DNA of 64,000 nt from Diplolepis rosae (GCA_030998225.1 JAPYXD010000715.1:3224001-3288000), one strand, 5' to 3'; shown: positions 1-12,103, numbered from the stretch's first letter. A program made the numbers and translations. Notes: generated by a model from the sequence alone, not told the origin.

Positions 1-1030
1 TTATGCATTTGCCGTGAGGTGTACCATTTTCATTTAATATTTCTGATAAGTACGAAATGCACTGTTTATACTGGTATAAGCAAGTAAACAAGATCTTTAA
101 ATCCTTTTCGGGCATTGTAGGAAAGTCCATAGTGTATTTGAAAATGGTACATTTAATGTTCGCCATATTGATAAAATAGTTTAGCGCTGTTTTATTAACT
201 ATATTACCAACGATTTTGGTCGTTGCGGTATGGCAAGATATATAAAAATAAGAATAATGGGATAAAATTCAGGTCAATTTTAACCAATTGAAAACGTTAC
301 TCGGAACTTTTAATGTGTTTTTTAAATTGGCAGGCAGCATAGGTCAAACGATTTTCTTCCAATCGACTTGAAATTTCTCACACTTCTTCGTTATTAGATC
401 ATCTAGAGAAATACGTTCAGGTTTTTATATCGTAAAAATTTCCCTATCTATGGTCAGATTTTGTACACTCTTTTAGTAAAAAATATGAACTTCAACTTCA
501 AACCTACAGGAATTTAACAATATTGAATATTTTTTTGATCTAATACGTATTTCTTCAGATTTACTTTTTATTAACATGTACAATTTTTTTTAATTTTCAC
601 ACTAAGAATCACTGCAGTTGTGTTGCCAGCCGCGGAGCACCTCAAGTTCAGAGGCTCTTAGCCGTCATGGTATATTTCCGTCATTTAAATAAAAGACAAT
701 TCTGAAAGAAAAATTTTTTCACTTTAAAATATGTATAACAAAACCCTTTTATCACATTTTATGAAAATTCTGTTTTTTCGCTAAGAAAAATCTGATACAG
801 TGGTGCTGCACCTTAAACTGAATTTTAAAAAAAATTAGGTAGAAAAGCTTGACGTGAGTTTTAATAGACTTTAAGGGTTTATATTTGATCTGAATATCAT
901 CTGATTAATTTTTGTTTACATGTATTCAAAATTAATATTAATAAAAGTTGCGTTTTTGAAGCTTACATGGTGCAATGGTAAATTATTACTTGTTTATCGT
1001 TAAATATTGAATCCAAATTTTGTTTTTTAG
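1..1030. other. AT-rich intronic sequence upstream of the first PTCD2-like exon
   Basis: No long open frame or recognised repeat. Because the exon at 1031 begins right after an AG acceptor preceded by a T-run (tgttttttag), this stretch is most likely intron of the PTCD2-like gene. Earlier exons should lie to the left of the window. Confidence 0.5.
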
Positions 1031-1339
1031 AATACACCTGAAAGCTTTCAATTTGCATTGGAACTCTGGAAAAATCTCCAAGAAAAGGGAATGGAACCTA
1101 ATCGCAAGGCAATTTGTTTAATTGCTACCTTAGCTCTTAAACAAGGAAAACCTGACTTTGCTCTAGAACTGATTTCAACTTGTTCGAAACGCCGTCACAT
1201 TGACGTCAGGTGTATTAAAATAGAAACTTACATCGAACTAAATAGGCTGGACGACATCACACAATTGATAAAAAATATACTTCATTCAGAAAAGTTTGAT
1301 AATGAATCCACCAAACCCATATATTTCTTCAAAGACACC
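1031..1339 (+). CDS. PTCD2: PTCD2-like gene, internal exon (PPR-like helices)
   Basis: Internal exon of a gene I recognise as pentatricopeptide repeat-containing protein 2, a mitochondrial matrix protein implicated in mitochondrial RNA maturation (cytochrome b transcripts in vertebrates). It is 309 nt and 103 codons, fully open, bounded by acceptor ag at 1029-1030 and donor gtgagt at 1340, phase 0 at both ends. The protein carries the helical-pair texture of PPR proteins, for example ALELWKNLQEKGMEPNRKA followed by LIATLALKQGKPDFALELIS, then a basic segment and a linker ending FFKDT. It joins in frame to the exon at 11999. Base composition is less AT-rich than the flanking introns. The alternative is another PPR protein, but the C-terminal exons also fit PTCD2. 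Confidence 0.75.
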
Positions 1340-1849
1340 GTGAGTTTATCGCCTTAGTATGCTCTGATTTCCACATTTTGCTTTTCTTGACTTAGGTAAA
1401 GATTTTATGGTCACACGATTTTGGTCATACGAAAAATGCTTTAAGGTTTTTAATTTTTTATTCTGATAACATTTGACAAAATTTTTAATTCATGCCACTT
1501 TTCAGTTGTGTTGAGGGCAACTTGTTTTTTTCGTGCAATAATAAGGAATGGGAGCTTATGTTTCTTGTACTAGCAATAACAATTATTCTGGTCGAAAATT
1601 TCAATACCTTTTACAAAATTATTTTTAACCATTTTGCGTAGAGATTTTACATTCATGCATTTTAGATGCTTGTATCATACTCGGTTTCAAATGATCACAT
1701 GAAACCATATTTGATTCTGGGGTCACAATTCTACGAAACAACATTGTAAATAAATTATTTTTACGTCGCAAGTCAACGCGATAGTTGGTTGGTAACTTAC
1801 AGGAACACGGGAGGCTTTATATATGATTGTGTCAGGGTGGTACATTACA

Positions 1850-2170
1850 TAACATCTTTGACAGGAGAGGGATTCGACAAGACCCCTCAGTAGTTAGGTT
1901 GCAGACTTACTGTACCTCTCCCGAATGCCCGAAATCACCCCCCAGTACCAAAATCTACCCTTTCTCCGAAGTCTAGGATTTCTTGGATGGGGAGAGCGCT
2001 TAATTCCCCGGCATCAATAAAAGCTTGTTAAGTAGGATATGACCGGTCAGCAACTGTGTAACTATGTAGCCTGGTTTTAGGTCTTCTTTGCTGGAGAACG
2101 CTAGCAATCCTATTTCGTGTTCCTCCCCTGCAGTTATTGCTGCCTGGCTGTCTACGCGTATTCTGAACCC
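1850..2170 (-). pseudogene. Fragment of a non-LTR retroelement ORF2 (RNase H to C-terminal region)
   Basis: A GC-richer island inside the AT-rich first intron. Read on the - strand it gives RVDSQAAITA, which resembles the D-bearing motif of the RNase H domain of I/jockey/R1-type elements. It then jumps to QLLTGHILLNKLLL, like the LTGH…LNKHL motif that lies beyond RNase H in those elements. Material between the two motifs is missing and stops interrupt the rest. Family resemblance is from memory; the fragment is short and could be another retroelement. Confidence 0.4.
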
Positions 2171-2344
2171 GTGAATTATTAGGGAATTCCAAATACGTAT
2201 TTTATGTTTCTTATGTTAACTTCTAGATTGTGGAAAAAAGGATATGATTTGAACGTATAAGGGTGTGCTAATAAATACAGTGTACTTAACCTAATGTTTA
2301 TAAACAATAAAAACTTATATAATAAAAAAGTGTTAATAATAACT

Positions 2345-3317
2345 GCACAGCCACACAAAAAAAGAAAAGGCGTCTTTTTATCTTTTGTAAAATATTTTCG
2401 GAATTTATCTCTATTGCAATAAAATGAGACTTTCGGTTCGGCTTCAAGAGGTTTTTTTTTTTTGAGGAATGAAGCAGCAAATTTCGCACCATCTTTCGTT
2501 AATCCTAGATCTCTAATGAAATCATTTAGTTTCGGATGCGATACTAATACTATTTTCTTCAAGTTCTTTGTCGACTTCCATTACAACATTATCTTTTTTA
2601 ACTGTAGTATCAGTCTGCAGGAATTACAGATGATGCAAGGAACCCATCTTGTTTCTTGGTGTAGTAGTTCATGACTGAAACAATTTTCATAGAGCCTTTC
2701 TACAACCCTTTTCCCACAAAGTCCGAAATTTGGTGCCGACTTCAAAAAGGTATACTTGCTTTCTTTTGAATGTATTTTTTTAAGTCGGGTTATTCCTTTC
2801 AATTTTTTTTTTGTTTTACATTACGTTTAATGGTCTTGAGGTTAGGAATGTACAGTAACCTAGTTGGATTCACCAAATAGTATGAATGATCTTTGCTACC
2901 CAAAGAACCTATAAGTATGAGGCGGGGTATCAGTTTCAACGAACGAAAAAGGTGGATTTGAGGTATTCTTTCAGGTTATGTTTGACGGCTTGAAGTTTAC
3001 AAATAGATGGTGCATACGTTAAGTCAGATGCATAGCGGACTTTGAACTCAGTGACGCCAACAACATCGGAATCTTATGTTTATATAATTTTCAAACGCAG
3101 GTTCCTCTTTCCAACTAAAAAATTAGGTATTTTGGGAGATTGGAGGTACTCTTCGAGGTTAATTCGACGGTTTTGAGGTTATAACTGAATTGATACCTGA
3201 TTAGCTCGTGAAATAATCTGATTAGACGGATTCAGATTCAGCGCGTCAAAATACATAGGAATATATATGTCTCATCCCCAAATCAAGATACTTTTCTTTT
3301 TTTTTGTGTGGCTGTGC
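2345..3317. mobile_element. Candidate DNA transposon with 25-bp inverted ends
   Basis: The sequence starting at 2345 (gcacagccacacaaaaaaag) is found as its reverse complement ending at 3317, differing only by run-length of A/T. The inverted ends bracket about 0.97 kb that contains a - strand ORF remnant resembling a transposon protein. I see no convincing target-site duplication. Internally, around 2950-2990 and 3140-3180, two diverged copies of a block 'gaggta…ttcgacggttttgaggtt' form an imperfect direct repeat. Confidence 0.4.
2390..2802 (-). pseudogene. Broken transposon-type protein
   Basis: The - strand translation contains LNDFIRDLGLTKDGAKF, then KVSFYCNRDKFRKYF. From memory this matches the opening of a transposon-borne 'uncharacterised' insect protein family with a phrase like LNDL(V/I)RDLGL followed by FYRNR. 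Downstream the frame degenerates into low-complexity residues as it approaches the inverted end at 2345, and upstream (2581-2802) only a short cysteine-bearing piece WVPCIICNSC is visible. It is not a functional gene. The assignment rests on recall of repeat-borne proteins, so confidence is limited. Confidence 0.38.
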
Positions 3318-5414
3318 TATCATTGTCCACATTTTGACACTAATAAACTGATATAAAACCATCAATGTGTCGGAACAATTGTTATAAAAACGAGTAAATG
3401 ATACACAAAATTATAATCTATTAGAAACTATTTAAAACTTGGTATTTAGGAGTGTGGGAAGGGGGTTCACAATTTAGTTATTATAATTTATTGATCTCTT
3501 GTGTAATTTGGTTAACCGAATTGTATTATCGAATTGATTTCTCTGTTTAATAGCAATGAGCTAATTAATTAAAACCAACCAAATTTAATAGAACGATCAA
3601 GTATAAACCACTCTCGCGCTACACGTGGTACAAAAAGTATAGTTTCGGTTTGGTAATAGTTTATCCTTTTTCTACTGATACAAATTTCATTCTTTTTAGG
3701 TTTCGTGAAATATAAAAATGGCTAATATTTAGATGGTAAATAATTATAGGACCGAAAAAAGTTTGAAAGCGTGCATCTTGCATGTATATTTCACTTTATT
3801 TTAGCCGTTTGTATTAATTAAATTGAAATTGGGACTTGAAGTGACATCTATTAGGTTTAATTGCAAACACTTTCGTGAATCGACAATCTTAGATGGTAAA
3901 TTACCTAAAAGTTTCTAAATTATGTTTGTCACATCCCAATTTCTTATTCCTTCACCACTAGATGTTTAAAGGATGATAGTTATTGGTATTTAGGTTTTAA
4001 TTTCATTCTTTCGTTGTTAATAATAATAGTCTCGACTCAACTATGGCTATTTTAGAGATTGATAAACAACACAAAAATAAATAATTTCCGATCTTTTTAA
4101 AATTATTTATTGAAAGAATGATTAATTTATGCTAAGCATCGCTTTTAGTTTTATTAAACATAATCACTGCTAATAATTTAACTCCGTTAATCAAATTACA
4201 CAAAAAAACAACGAACTATAATACAGGTTCGAATCATATCCCTTTTCCCACTATCTGGAAGTTAACATAAGAAATATTTAGCCTATAATATTCACTATAA
4301 AAACACAATTGTAAATGAAAGTGGAAAAATCCATCTGGTTTCTTCGACGATCAGTACGAACATGTTCTTTCCATTTTTAATGTCCTATTGAGTCTTTAGA
4401 TGACTCGAAGTTAAGACAAAGGCTGTAGAATGGGATAGGTTTGAAAGCTTCAAAAATTAGTCTTTCTATCACAAATTTTGTAAAAATACAAACACTTTCT
4501 TTAGACTAGTCTCTTAAAGTCACATTTTCCTTTCTTCAATCAGTACGCTTTTTAACACAAGACGAATGATTTCGACAAACGCCAGCCCATCTCTGTTTTG
4601 AATTGAAATTATTTCGTGCAAAATTCAATTATCGTTTTCCGCTTACGTATGTGTAACTCTCCGATTAGAAAAATATGAAATATTGATTTAACAAAAAACT
4701 TTGAACCTTTCTGAGTAAAACCTTAATTTAATTAATTTGCGGTAATTTTGGTGGCGAATGTTCTTGATATATTATTACTATTTTATGTGTGCTGTATTAT
4801 TGATCTTCGAAGTGTCTGTCTTAGTAACCTGTGTTGTCGTACAGAAATCATGGTTTTAAATGTGTTATAAGTGTAAATTGCTTTCTTTCACTAACGATGA
4901 AACAGTATTTTCAGTGTTGAAATTTACAGCTTAAATATTACCAGTGTATTGTTTTTATTTTCACAACTGTTTTTCAGAATTGTAGTATGTTTTAATTCTT
5001 ATACTGTGTTTTCAAAACGTAGCCGTGCTCAAATAATTTAGCAAAGTCCTTCAGCGATTTTCTGTAGCAATCGTATTGCGCCTTAGTTTCTTTCTACAAT
5101 TGAGCAGTTTTCATATATTTTAGAAATCTTTTCAATTAAAAAAAATTATAATAAATTGTAATAATGTTCAATCCTCAGTTCCTTGAGTGATAGTGTCGTA
5201 TTTGTTTCAAAAGGAGACGGCAAGGCTGTGGGGTATTCAAATCGAAATAAGGTTTTGTGTTTAATCAGTACTCAGTAAGAGTACTTATTTTCTAAAGCCG
5301 CAGCGCGCACTATTTAGTCATTATGGCGAAAAAAATTCCAAAGTTTAAAAAATATATATATTATTATAGAGCAGTAATTGCAGAATTAAACGTAAGAATA
5401 GGATATCTTCCATT
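3318..5414. other. Featureless AT-rich intron sequence
   Basis: No open frame, recognisable domain, or strong repeat. It is probably old intron or decayed repeat sequence of the PTCD2-like gene. Confidence 0.5.
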
Positions 5415-6086
5415 GCGTGAAGGGTGCCCTATAGACGGGTCTCTCCCAGGATGAAAGCAGGGGACGCCATAGATGCATCTATCCCCATGCACGGAGAAGG
5501 ATGTATCCCCCAGGCAGCGGCGCTGAGAATGAGTGAACTGAATGAATATCAGCGCCGCATGACTGTGATATGTGTCCTTCGAATGCGAGAGAAGACTCTA
5601 TACACGGGCTCTCTATTGATTAAGCCAAAGAGCGAATTGGTGTATGGGACGTCCTGGGGGACACTGCAAAGCCTCCGCAGTCTGTGACCAAGAACAGTCC
5701 AAACGAGCGTTTCTGTATGGCATCCCACTGGGAGTGCTTCGTCGCTGACTGATGTCTTCCCCGACCCACGAGGAGGTGAGGCTGATGTGAGCCTAGCTCT
5801 GCCGAGGTGGTGTGCCATGCAGGATGAGAAGCCAGCCCCTTCGGAACCTTGATCAGGTAGTGCGTATTGAACACAGGTGTTGGAGCCTGCGATGCTTCGA
5901 GCGAGTCCGGTCTGTCCGTGTATTCCGGGACCGGCTAAACAGAGGTCGGGCCTCAGGGAACTAGGGTTGGACTTCTGTCCGAGGGTACACCCGTTCCCAA
6001 CTATTCCGACCCGCTTCTCTACACTCGATGCGCTGCTAAAATTATCTATAGATTCGAAACAAAAAGTTTTGTAGAATAAGGAGCTG

Positions 6087-7305
6087 ATGGCTTCTTCTGG
6101 AGCTGAGGGATGAAAGGACGTCCTTCAGCTCCTGAAGGAGCAAAATAAAAAAATAGAGAGACTGGCGAGGGCTCTCAGCATCGTACAACAGGGTATGCTG
6201 CAAACACTCCTCGCCACATTACAGACAGTGTGAATGAGGCCACTGAGGTGTTGGGGGAATGCTCAACACCCATAAGTGCCTCCTTGAAATCGGGTTGGAA
6301 ATCCAAGAGTCTTGAATCCCATCCGGCCACGAAAAAGATAGGGATCTTGCGGAGACCACGTTCGGCGTCTCTGGGAGACATCCCAAAAAACGAGGCTAAG
6401 GGTGAAAAGAGGGCAGCCCCCTCCCCCCCTCAGGAACAAACTCCTGAGAGGGGGAAAGGCGGTCCGTCACCCTCGTATGCTCAGGTGGCCAAGACCCAGG
6501 CCCCGACTGAAGAAGGGGACTGGCAACTGGTTATGAAGAAGGGCAGGAAAGAAAAAGAGAAAAAGGAGAAAAAGGAGAAGGACCTTGTGCAAACAGCACA
6601 GGGAAATGTCGCCAAACCGAGGTTGAAGGGCTCCACGCCCGCCAGGTCGGGTGACGCCATCAAGGTGTCGGCGAAGGATGGCCAGTCATACGCCGACATC
6701 TTGTGGGAAATGAAGGCGAAGCTCGACCCCCAGAGGGCAGGACTCGAGGTGCTGTCTATCCGGAGGATCTGGAAGGAGGAAGTCCTGGTCCTCAAGGGGA
6801 GGGGGGCATTTCAGACTTCCACAAAGAGTTCGACCAGGTGGTCGGTGAGAGGGCAGGAATTTCGGCCCTGATCTTGACGAGGTCCCTCAAAATTAGGGAC
6901 CTTGACGAGACCGTTGAGAAAGAAGAGATCGTGTCTGTCTTGTGCTTGGCACTGGGCAGACCGGCACATGACGGTTCCTGTAGGTTCTTCACCCGCTTTG
7001 GTGGCGCGAAGACCGCAGTGATCCGGCTAGCTGAGCAGGACGCCGCGCGTCTGCTTCTCTTAGGTAAGGTCAGGAGTGGGTGGGTTGCGTGCCGCATCCG
7101 CGAGCATGCGGAAGGCGCCCGATGCTTCACGTGCCTTGGTTACGGCCATGGGTCCCGGGGCTGTGGCTACCCCGACATCTCTGTTGGAGATGCGGCACCA
7201 CGGGACACTTAGCCAGGAGCTGTAAGGCGCCGCCAAGCTGCCTGACGTGCTTCGACAGGGGCGGCTGCCAGGGAGAGGGGGGCGGATGTCCTGCTCATTA
7301 GTGAG
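6087..7305 (+). pseudogene. R1-clade copy A: gag-like ORF1 remnant
   Basis: It starts at an ATG at 6087 (MASSGAEG, then a stop) and continues in shifting frames. The middle region has PSYAQVAKTQAPTEEGDW, a lysine-rich stretch near 6540-6585 and SYADILWEMKAKLDPQRAG. The 3' part carries two zinc knuckles, CFTCLGYGHGSRGC and CWRCGTTGHLARSC, in two frames, then CKAPPSCLTC. Such ORF1 proteins bind element RNA. Frameshifts near 6780-6860 and 7130-7200 and the early stop rule out function. Confidence 0.7.
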
Positions 7306-9697
7306 CAACACAAATTGTCCGAAAACTCTGCCTGGTATTAGGATGCATCAAGGAGTGCCGGCATCCTTGTTTGTAGCCCTGATATGAGCGTCGGGGATTT
7401 TGTGGAGTCCGACGCGGAGTTCGTTTGGGTGGAGGTGACGGGTGTGCGCGTGTACAGCTGCTACTTCTCCCCCAACGATCCTTTCGAGGTCTTCGAGACC
7501 CAGATCCTCCTTCTTGAGGAAATCCTCAGTGAGACTGTTGGGCGGTGCCTTATAGGGCGTGACTTTAATAGTAAGTCGCCCGAGTGGGGCGAGGCCCGCC
7601 TAAATAAAAGGGGATTCTTGGTTGGCAAGATGGACGCTAGGAATGACCTTATCGTCTTAAATTAGGGCAAGGATTTTACGTTCAGACGAGGAGCGGGGGG
7701 GCGTCAATCATTGCCCTCACGATTGCCGCGCCTCACTTTGCCTCGCCTCAAGGATAGGCGACTGGTCGGTTCTTGAGGAGACAACTTTGAGTGACCACCG
7801 GTACATCGAATTCAACTTGAAACAACGTCGCCAAGCAATGGATAAGGGTAGGGTTTGCAAAGGAAGGAGCTCCTCCTGGAACATAAGACGAGTTAGCAGG
7901 GAAAGATTTCGAGAACACCTCGAAGAAACCGGGCTCATTGACGAGCTTGGTTCGGCCTGCCCTGCTGGATCGTTAGAAGCCACTGTGCGCTCCGCGAGGC
8001 AGAAGGTAGTTGCAGCTTGCGACTGCTCGATGCATCGCCGCAAGCGCAGGCAAGCCAGGGGTTCGATGTACTGGTGGGACGACCAGTTTACTGCCCTACG
8101 TCGTGAATGCCTCGCAGCGCGGCGGAAATTCGCCGGGATGCTCTGCTGCACGAGGCATGAAAAGGGGCAAAAGCAGCTTTGAGGCGAGGCATATAGAAAA
8201 GCCGACTTCAATGCTGGAAAGACTTGATCGGTGAGGTTGAGAAGGACCCATGGGGTCTCTTCTTCAAAATAGTCACCAAGAGATTGGTGACTAGAAGAAA
8301 GACCCTGTGGCCTGAATAATCCCGATCGAGTCAAGTACATTGTGCGGAGCTTGTTTCCACACGTAGATTATTATATATACTATTCACTATCGAAGAACTA
8401 AAGAGAGTGGGTGCAAGGCTTAAGGCAAAGACAGGGCCGGGGATCGACGAAGTGCCAAACGAGATCTTCAAAGAGGTGGTCGGGGCGTAACCGGAGATCC
8501 TTCTGGAAGCCTTCAACTCCTGTCTTCGGGAGCGGAGGTTCTTCGCCGACTGGAATCAGCAGAGGTTGGTCCTGCTGAGGAAGGGCAACAAACCTCTAGG
8601 AGATACCTCGTCGTATAGAACAATATGTCTGTTGCATACGCAATGCGTTCAATACCGCGAGATGGAACATCTGCATCGAGGCGATGGTGCGCAAAAAGGT
8701 TCCAGACTACCTGTTGCGAATGATAGATGACTATCTGAGCGACAGGTGGGTTATATACGAGGGCGACAAATGGTCTCCCAAAGAAAAGATGACATGTGGC
8801 GCCCCTCAAGGGTCGCGGGTGGGTCCACTGGTTTGGAACGTCATGTATCACGGTTTGATGCGCATGGACCTACCTGCTAGAACGAGCATCATCGGCTTCA
8901 CGGATGACGCACTTGTCGTGTGCGCTGCTGACGACGTCAGAATCCTGGAGCTGAGGATCAATTAAAGTCTGTGGCGGGCAAAGCGTTGGTTGGATAGCAG
9001 AGGCCTGAGAATGGCCGCTGAGAAAACCGAGGCTTTGCTCGTCAAGAACAGGGGATCCTTTCAGTACCCGAGGATCGTTCTCGGAGAGCATGAGGTCGAG
9101 TGGAAAACAAGTATTAATTACTTGCAGTTGGATCGTAGGCTTGGCTTTGGCGAACACGTAAATATCGCAACTGCCAAATCCATCCGATGTGGAGCAAACT
9201 TTGCTCGGCTTATGTCCAACATTGGTGGACCCAGAGGAGCGAAAAGGAGACTGGTGGCGAGCGTGGTGCATTCGAAGTTTCTTTATGCAGGTCCAGTCTG
9301 GGCTAATGCCCTGCAGAATCATGCTATTCAGAGAAAACTATTCTCAGCGCAGAAATCTGTCGCGCTGAGAATAGTTTCAGCATATAGAACTGTCTCGACG
9401 ATTGATGTGTTGGTCCTGGCGTGCGTTCCGCCAATAGATTTATTGGCGGAGAAATGGCAGGAGACCTTTCAGCTCCGCAAGGAGCTTACCTGTACCGACT
9501 TGCAGGAAATCGCTCGCGCGAAGGAGGCCATCGGCAAGGACAGAAGGCACAGACTCGTCGAGAAATGGCAGATGAGATGTCATGGTGAGCAGACTGTGGA
9601 GATAAAACTACCGCCTGATCCCGGAAGTCGCCACCTGACTGAACAGAGAGTACGGGGAAGTCAGCTTTTATTTGCCGCAAGCACTCTCAGGCCATGA
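7306..9697 (+). pseudogene. R1-clade copy A: ORF2 remnant (endonuclease + reverse transcriptase)
   Basis: 7384-7665 encodes part of an apurinic-like (EEP) endonuclease: WVEVTGVRVYSCYFSPNDP, then CLIGRDFNSKSPEWGE, where the DFN motif is typical of the active site. 7787-8340 is the linker. 8684-8965 is reverse transcriptase with CGAPQGSRVGPLVWN and the catalytic GFTDDALVV. 8990-9697 is the C-terminal region starting WLDSRGLRMAAEKTEALLV and running to the element's 3' end. The N-terminal RT motifs around 8640 are deleted relative to copy B (the text jumps from 'ctgttgcatac' to the IRNAFNTARWN-equivalent). Several stops and frameshifts occur. Confidence 0.72.
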
Positions 9698-9770
9698 CTG
9701 TTATTATAAGATAGACTTTACTGATATGTACATAGAGACCTTTTTGAAATTAGTTTATTAAAAAAAAATA

Positions 9771-10353
9771 AATAAAAATTTGTTTCAATGTTCCGTGTCA
9801 TGTTAATGTATAGGTATTAAATAAAATTCTTAAAATGATATGCCTTAATTCTACCAATTTCCATGTGTTTACAGAAGAATATTTATTTAGAATTCTTGTT
9901 TTCTAATTTATCCTTATTGAAACTATTTCTTGGTATTTTACGTTACCTGAGATACTTGATATCTCTTATAACCTTGGTTTCAAATTAAGAACACTTTTTT
10001 TGTTGAAAGTTCAATATACATATATATATATATATATTTCGTTATTTTGAGTCATGAAGTATTATATTTTTTCAATTTAGGAATTCAATTGTTGAATGAT
10101 AAAAGTAATAAATGATTTTCAAATAATTCTTAGCCACAGAAAAAATAATTTTTTTTTATAATACACAGAAAAAATGTATAAAACGGTACAGAATTTTAGT
10201 ACTGCAAGATTGGACAGGCATGACTCAAGTATAAAATCTTATGTAGTCTTTGTTCTTTCATAAATAATACTAAAATTCAAAAAATCTTTTAGATATTCAT
10301 TTTAGGTAAGTGTTTATCAAAATATCTAAAAAAATAAAGCTAATATCTTAAAT
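9771..10353. other. AT-rich spacer with (TA)n microsatellite
   Basis: No gene. A TA dinucleotide run of roughly 24 bases lies at about 10014-10038. The rest is AT-rich intron. Confidence 0.55.
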
Positions 10354-10355
10354 TA

Positions 10356-11122
10356 TACAGGGTGTGCCATCTTTTATGTTGATATGTAAACATTGAATAA
10401 CTTTTAAAAAAAAACCAATTTCTATACATAAGGTATTTTTATTCAATTTGGTCTTTTGGAATTTATTTGCACTAGTTTTTGAATACAACATCAATCAAGT
10501 GGCCGCCTTTATTCGCCAAAGCAGAATATTGTTTTTTTGCTGCGTTTTCCACTACGTTTTCAAGCATCTCGGGCAGTATAGCGATGATTTCGGCACGAAT
10601 GTTTGCCTTGAGCTTCTCAGTTGTCTGAGGCTTGCTGGCGTACACTTTGCTTTTCAAATAACCCCACAAAAAGAAATCCGGAGGGGTCAAATCTGGAGAT
10701 CTGAGTGGCCACTCAATGTCGCCTCTTTTTGACATCAGACGTTCAGGGAATTTTCGTTGCAGAAACTGAATGTTTTGATTTGCAGTGTGGCATGGCGCAC
10801 CATCTTGTTGAAACCAGTAACCGTCAAGACCTTTTTCACGCATTTGCGGGCAGACATAATAATCCAACATCCACTGATATCGATATCCATCGATTATTTC
10901 GTTTTCTCTGACCGCTTCAACCAGTTCATTGGAACGTCTTGGTCGTTGATGAACGACATGTACAACGTCACTATTTCAGCGCTTTGTTTCGGTGTGAAGC
11001 GATTCATGGTTAAAATTGTACTGCATTGACGTTTCAAAAACATGTCTAATCAAGTCAATCGGTTGAGAAATGTCAAATTTATTCAATGTTTAATACGGAC
11101 ATAATAGATGGCGCACCCTGTA
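10356..11122 (-). mobile_element. Internally deleted DD41D mariner-like element, copy 1
   Basis: Terminal inverted repeats start tacagggtgtgccatc at 10356 and end at 11122 with the reverse complement of tacagggtgcgccatc, flanked by TA on both sides (10354-10355, 11123-11124), the expected TA duplication. The 767-bp unit carries the two ends of a transposase on the - strand with the middle removed. It lies in the long PTCD2-like intron. Confidence 0.82.
10472..11007 (-). pseudogene. DD41D transposase, deleted
   Basis: The ATG at 11007 gives MNRFTPKQSAEIVTLYMSF, the expected N-terminus, but the reading breaks after about 40 codons. A frame from 10870 then encodes the catalytic C-terminal part: GYWFQQDGAPCHTA with the second catalytic Asp, and SPDLTPPDFFLWGYLKSKVY with the third. 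There are 41 residues between those two Asp, which defines the DD41D (rosa/visitor-like) group of the Tc1/mariner superfamily. The DNA-binding domain and the first catalytic Asp are missing, so it is inactive. Confidence 0.78.
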
Positions 11123-11124
11123 TA

Positions 11125-11425
11125 TTTTGTCATTTTGAATGTGTCGTTTGCTTCGCGCCTCTTTTACACGGAGTCGAGAGAAGCATAATTCTCGATCTTG
11201 GCTCAACAGCGGACAGCGTGAAATCGAAGTGAGATGCTTGGTTGTGTGAGGATCCACACGGGTCAGAGGTGAGGGCCGAATACGTCCACATTCTGCAAAC
11301 ACCGATGGGGTCTTATACTTAGCTCTCGTTCCCAGTGCTGGGAAGTGGATCATGTCAATCAACGGTAAGTCTCGTCGGATCGCTCTCGGTCCTTCCTTAC
11401 CAGTCTGTTTCCTGGCCATATTTTT
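11125..11425 (-). other. GC-richer block with an unidentified 109-codon ORF
   Basis: A - strand frame from 11419 to 11090 is open and starts MARKQTGKEGPRAIRRDL. Its last codons run into the inverted end of the DD41D element, so the element probably inserted into it. I do not recognise the peptide. The composition stands out from the surrounding intron, which suggests a fragment of an older repeat rather than a host exon. Confidence 0.25.
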
Positions 11426-11998
11426 ATTTTGTCAATGCATAGAATAGAAATTTTGTCAAATTAGAGTAACTTTTCAGAAATGAAAATTAATAATAAAAGA
11501 GAAATTATCACAGGATACTTATACACTAATAGAAATTATATTATAATATTTACAAAGTTGCCAAAAGTCGTTTGACCAATATGCCTACTGGCTTATATCA
11601 GCGGATCAGATAAAAACGGAAAACTGAGTTTAATGACAGTAAATTACAAATAAATAAAATGATTTGAAAATATATTATTCCCTGAGATTTTCTTAAACTT
11701 GCTTGATATCTATTCATTATCTCAGCGGAAAAAATCTCGCAGTCCTCTGTTATCCAGAAACTGTGCAAGCAGTGCAAGAACGCTTTTTTTGACCTTATGG
11801 TACTTTTAGCGGCTAAATTGACTTGAAAAGGGGGTTTTACCCATGAAAACTTTTATAAAGCATCACATACACTAACTTTTCTCAAAGTTCTTGTTCTTTC
11901 GGGGTCCTTTGTGTATTAAAAGAAATTACGGTGTTTACCGAAAGTAACATTCTGTAAATCGTTCATAGAATACTATTAACAAATTTTACTCCTTACAG

Positions 11999-12103
11999 GT
12001 AGAAAAATTAGAAGAAGAGTTAAAAAAAGCAGGACCGGAAAATCAAAATGAACTTGTCAGGATCATAGAAGAATTGAGGCATCAAAATTTAATTCAAGAT
12101 AAG
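11999..12103 (+). CDS. PTCD2: PTCD2-like gene, penultimate exon
   Basis: Exon of 105 nt (35 codons) between the acceptor ccttacag (AG at 11997-11998) and the donor gtaatt at 12104, phase 0 on both sides. It encodes a charged helix that starts VEKLEEELKKAG and ends HQNLIQDK. It continues the upstream exon (…FFKDT) and runs into the 17655 exon (TLDDSL…). The charged amphipathic helix followed by a short conserved hinge is what I expect near the C-terminus of PTCD2. The exon is too short to be found by ORF length and is supported by splice sites, phase and fit to both neighbours. It sits 10.7 kb from the previous exon because retroelements have expanded the intron. Confidence 0.72.

Larger units (their letters stand above)
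5415..9770 (+). mobile_element. R1-clade non-LTR retrotransposon, copy A (near full length, inactive)
   Basis: A GC-rich block that contrasts sharply with its AT-rich surroundings. In order it holds a 5' leader (about 5415-6086), a gag-like ORF1 with CCHC knuckles, an ORF2 with endonuclease and reverse transcriptase pieces, and a 3' end running into an A-rich tail near 9755-9770. The architecture (two ORFs, zinc-knuckle gag, EEP-type endonuclease, RT with DD, no LTRs) is that of the R1 clade. Shared ORF segments with the copies at 23757 and 58178 show it belongs to a local family. Many stops and frameshifts make it dead. It lies inside an intron, so it is not at the 28S rDNA site used by canonical R1. 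Confidence 0.8.

Noticed and set aside
5415..5880. Short ORFs on both strands in the GC-rich leader of R1-clade copy A
   Set aside because: They lie in the 5' leader before ORF1, overlap one another and encode nothing recognisable.
11090..11419. Possible histone-like start (MARKQTGKEGPRA)
   Set aside because: Only the first residues recall a histone H3 tail; the rest has no histone-fold similarity.
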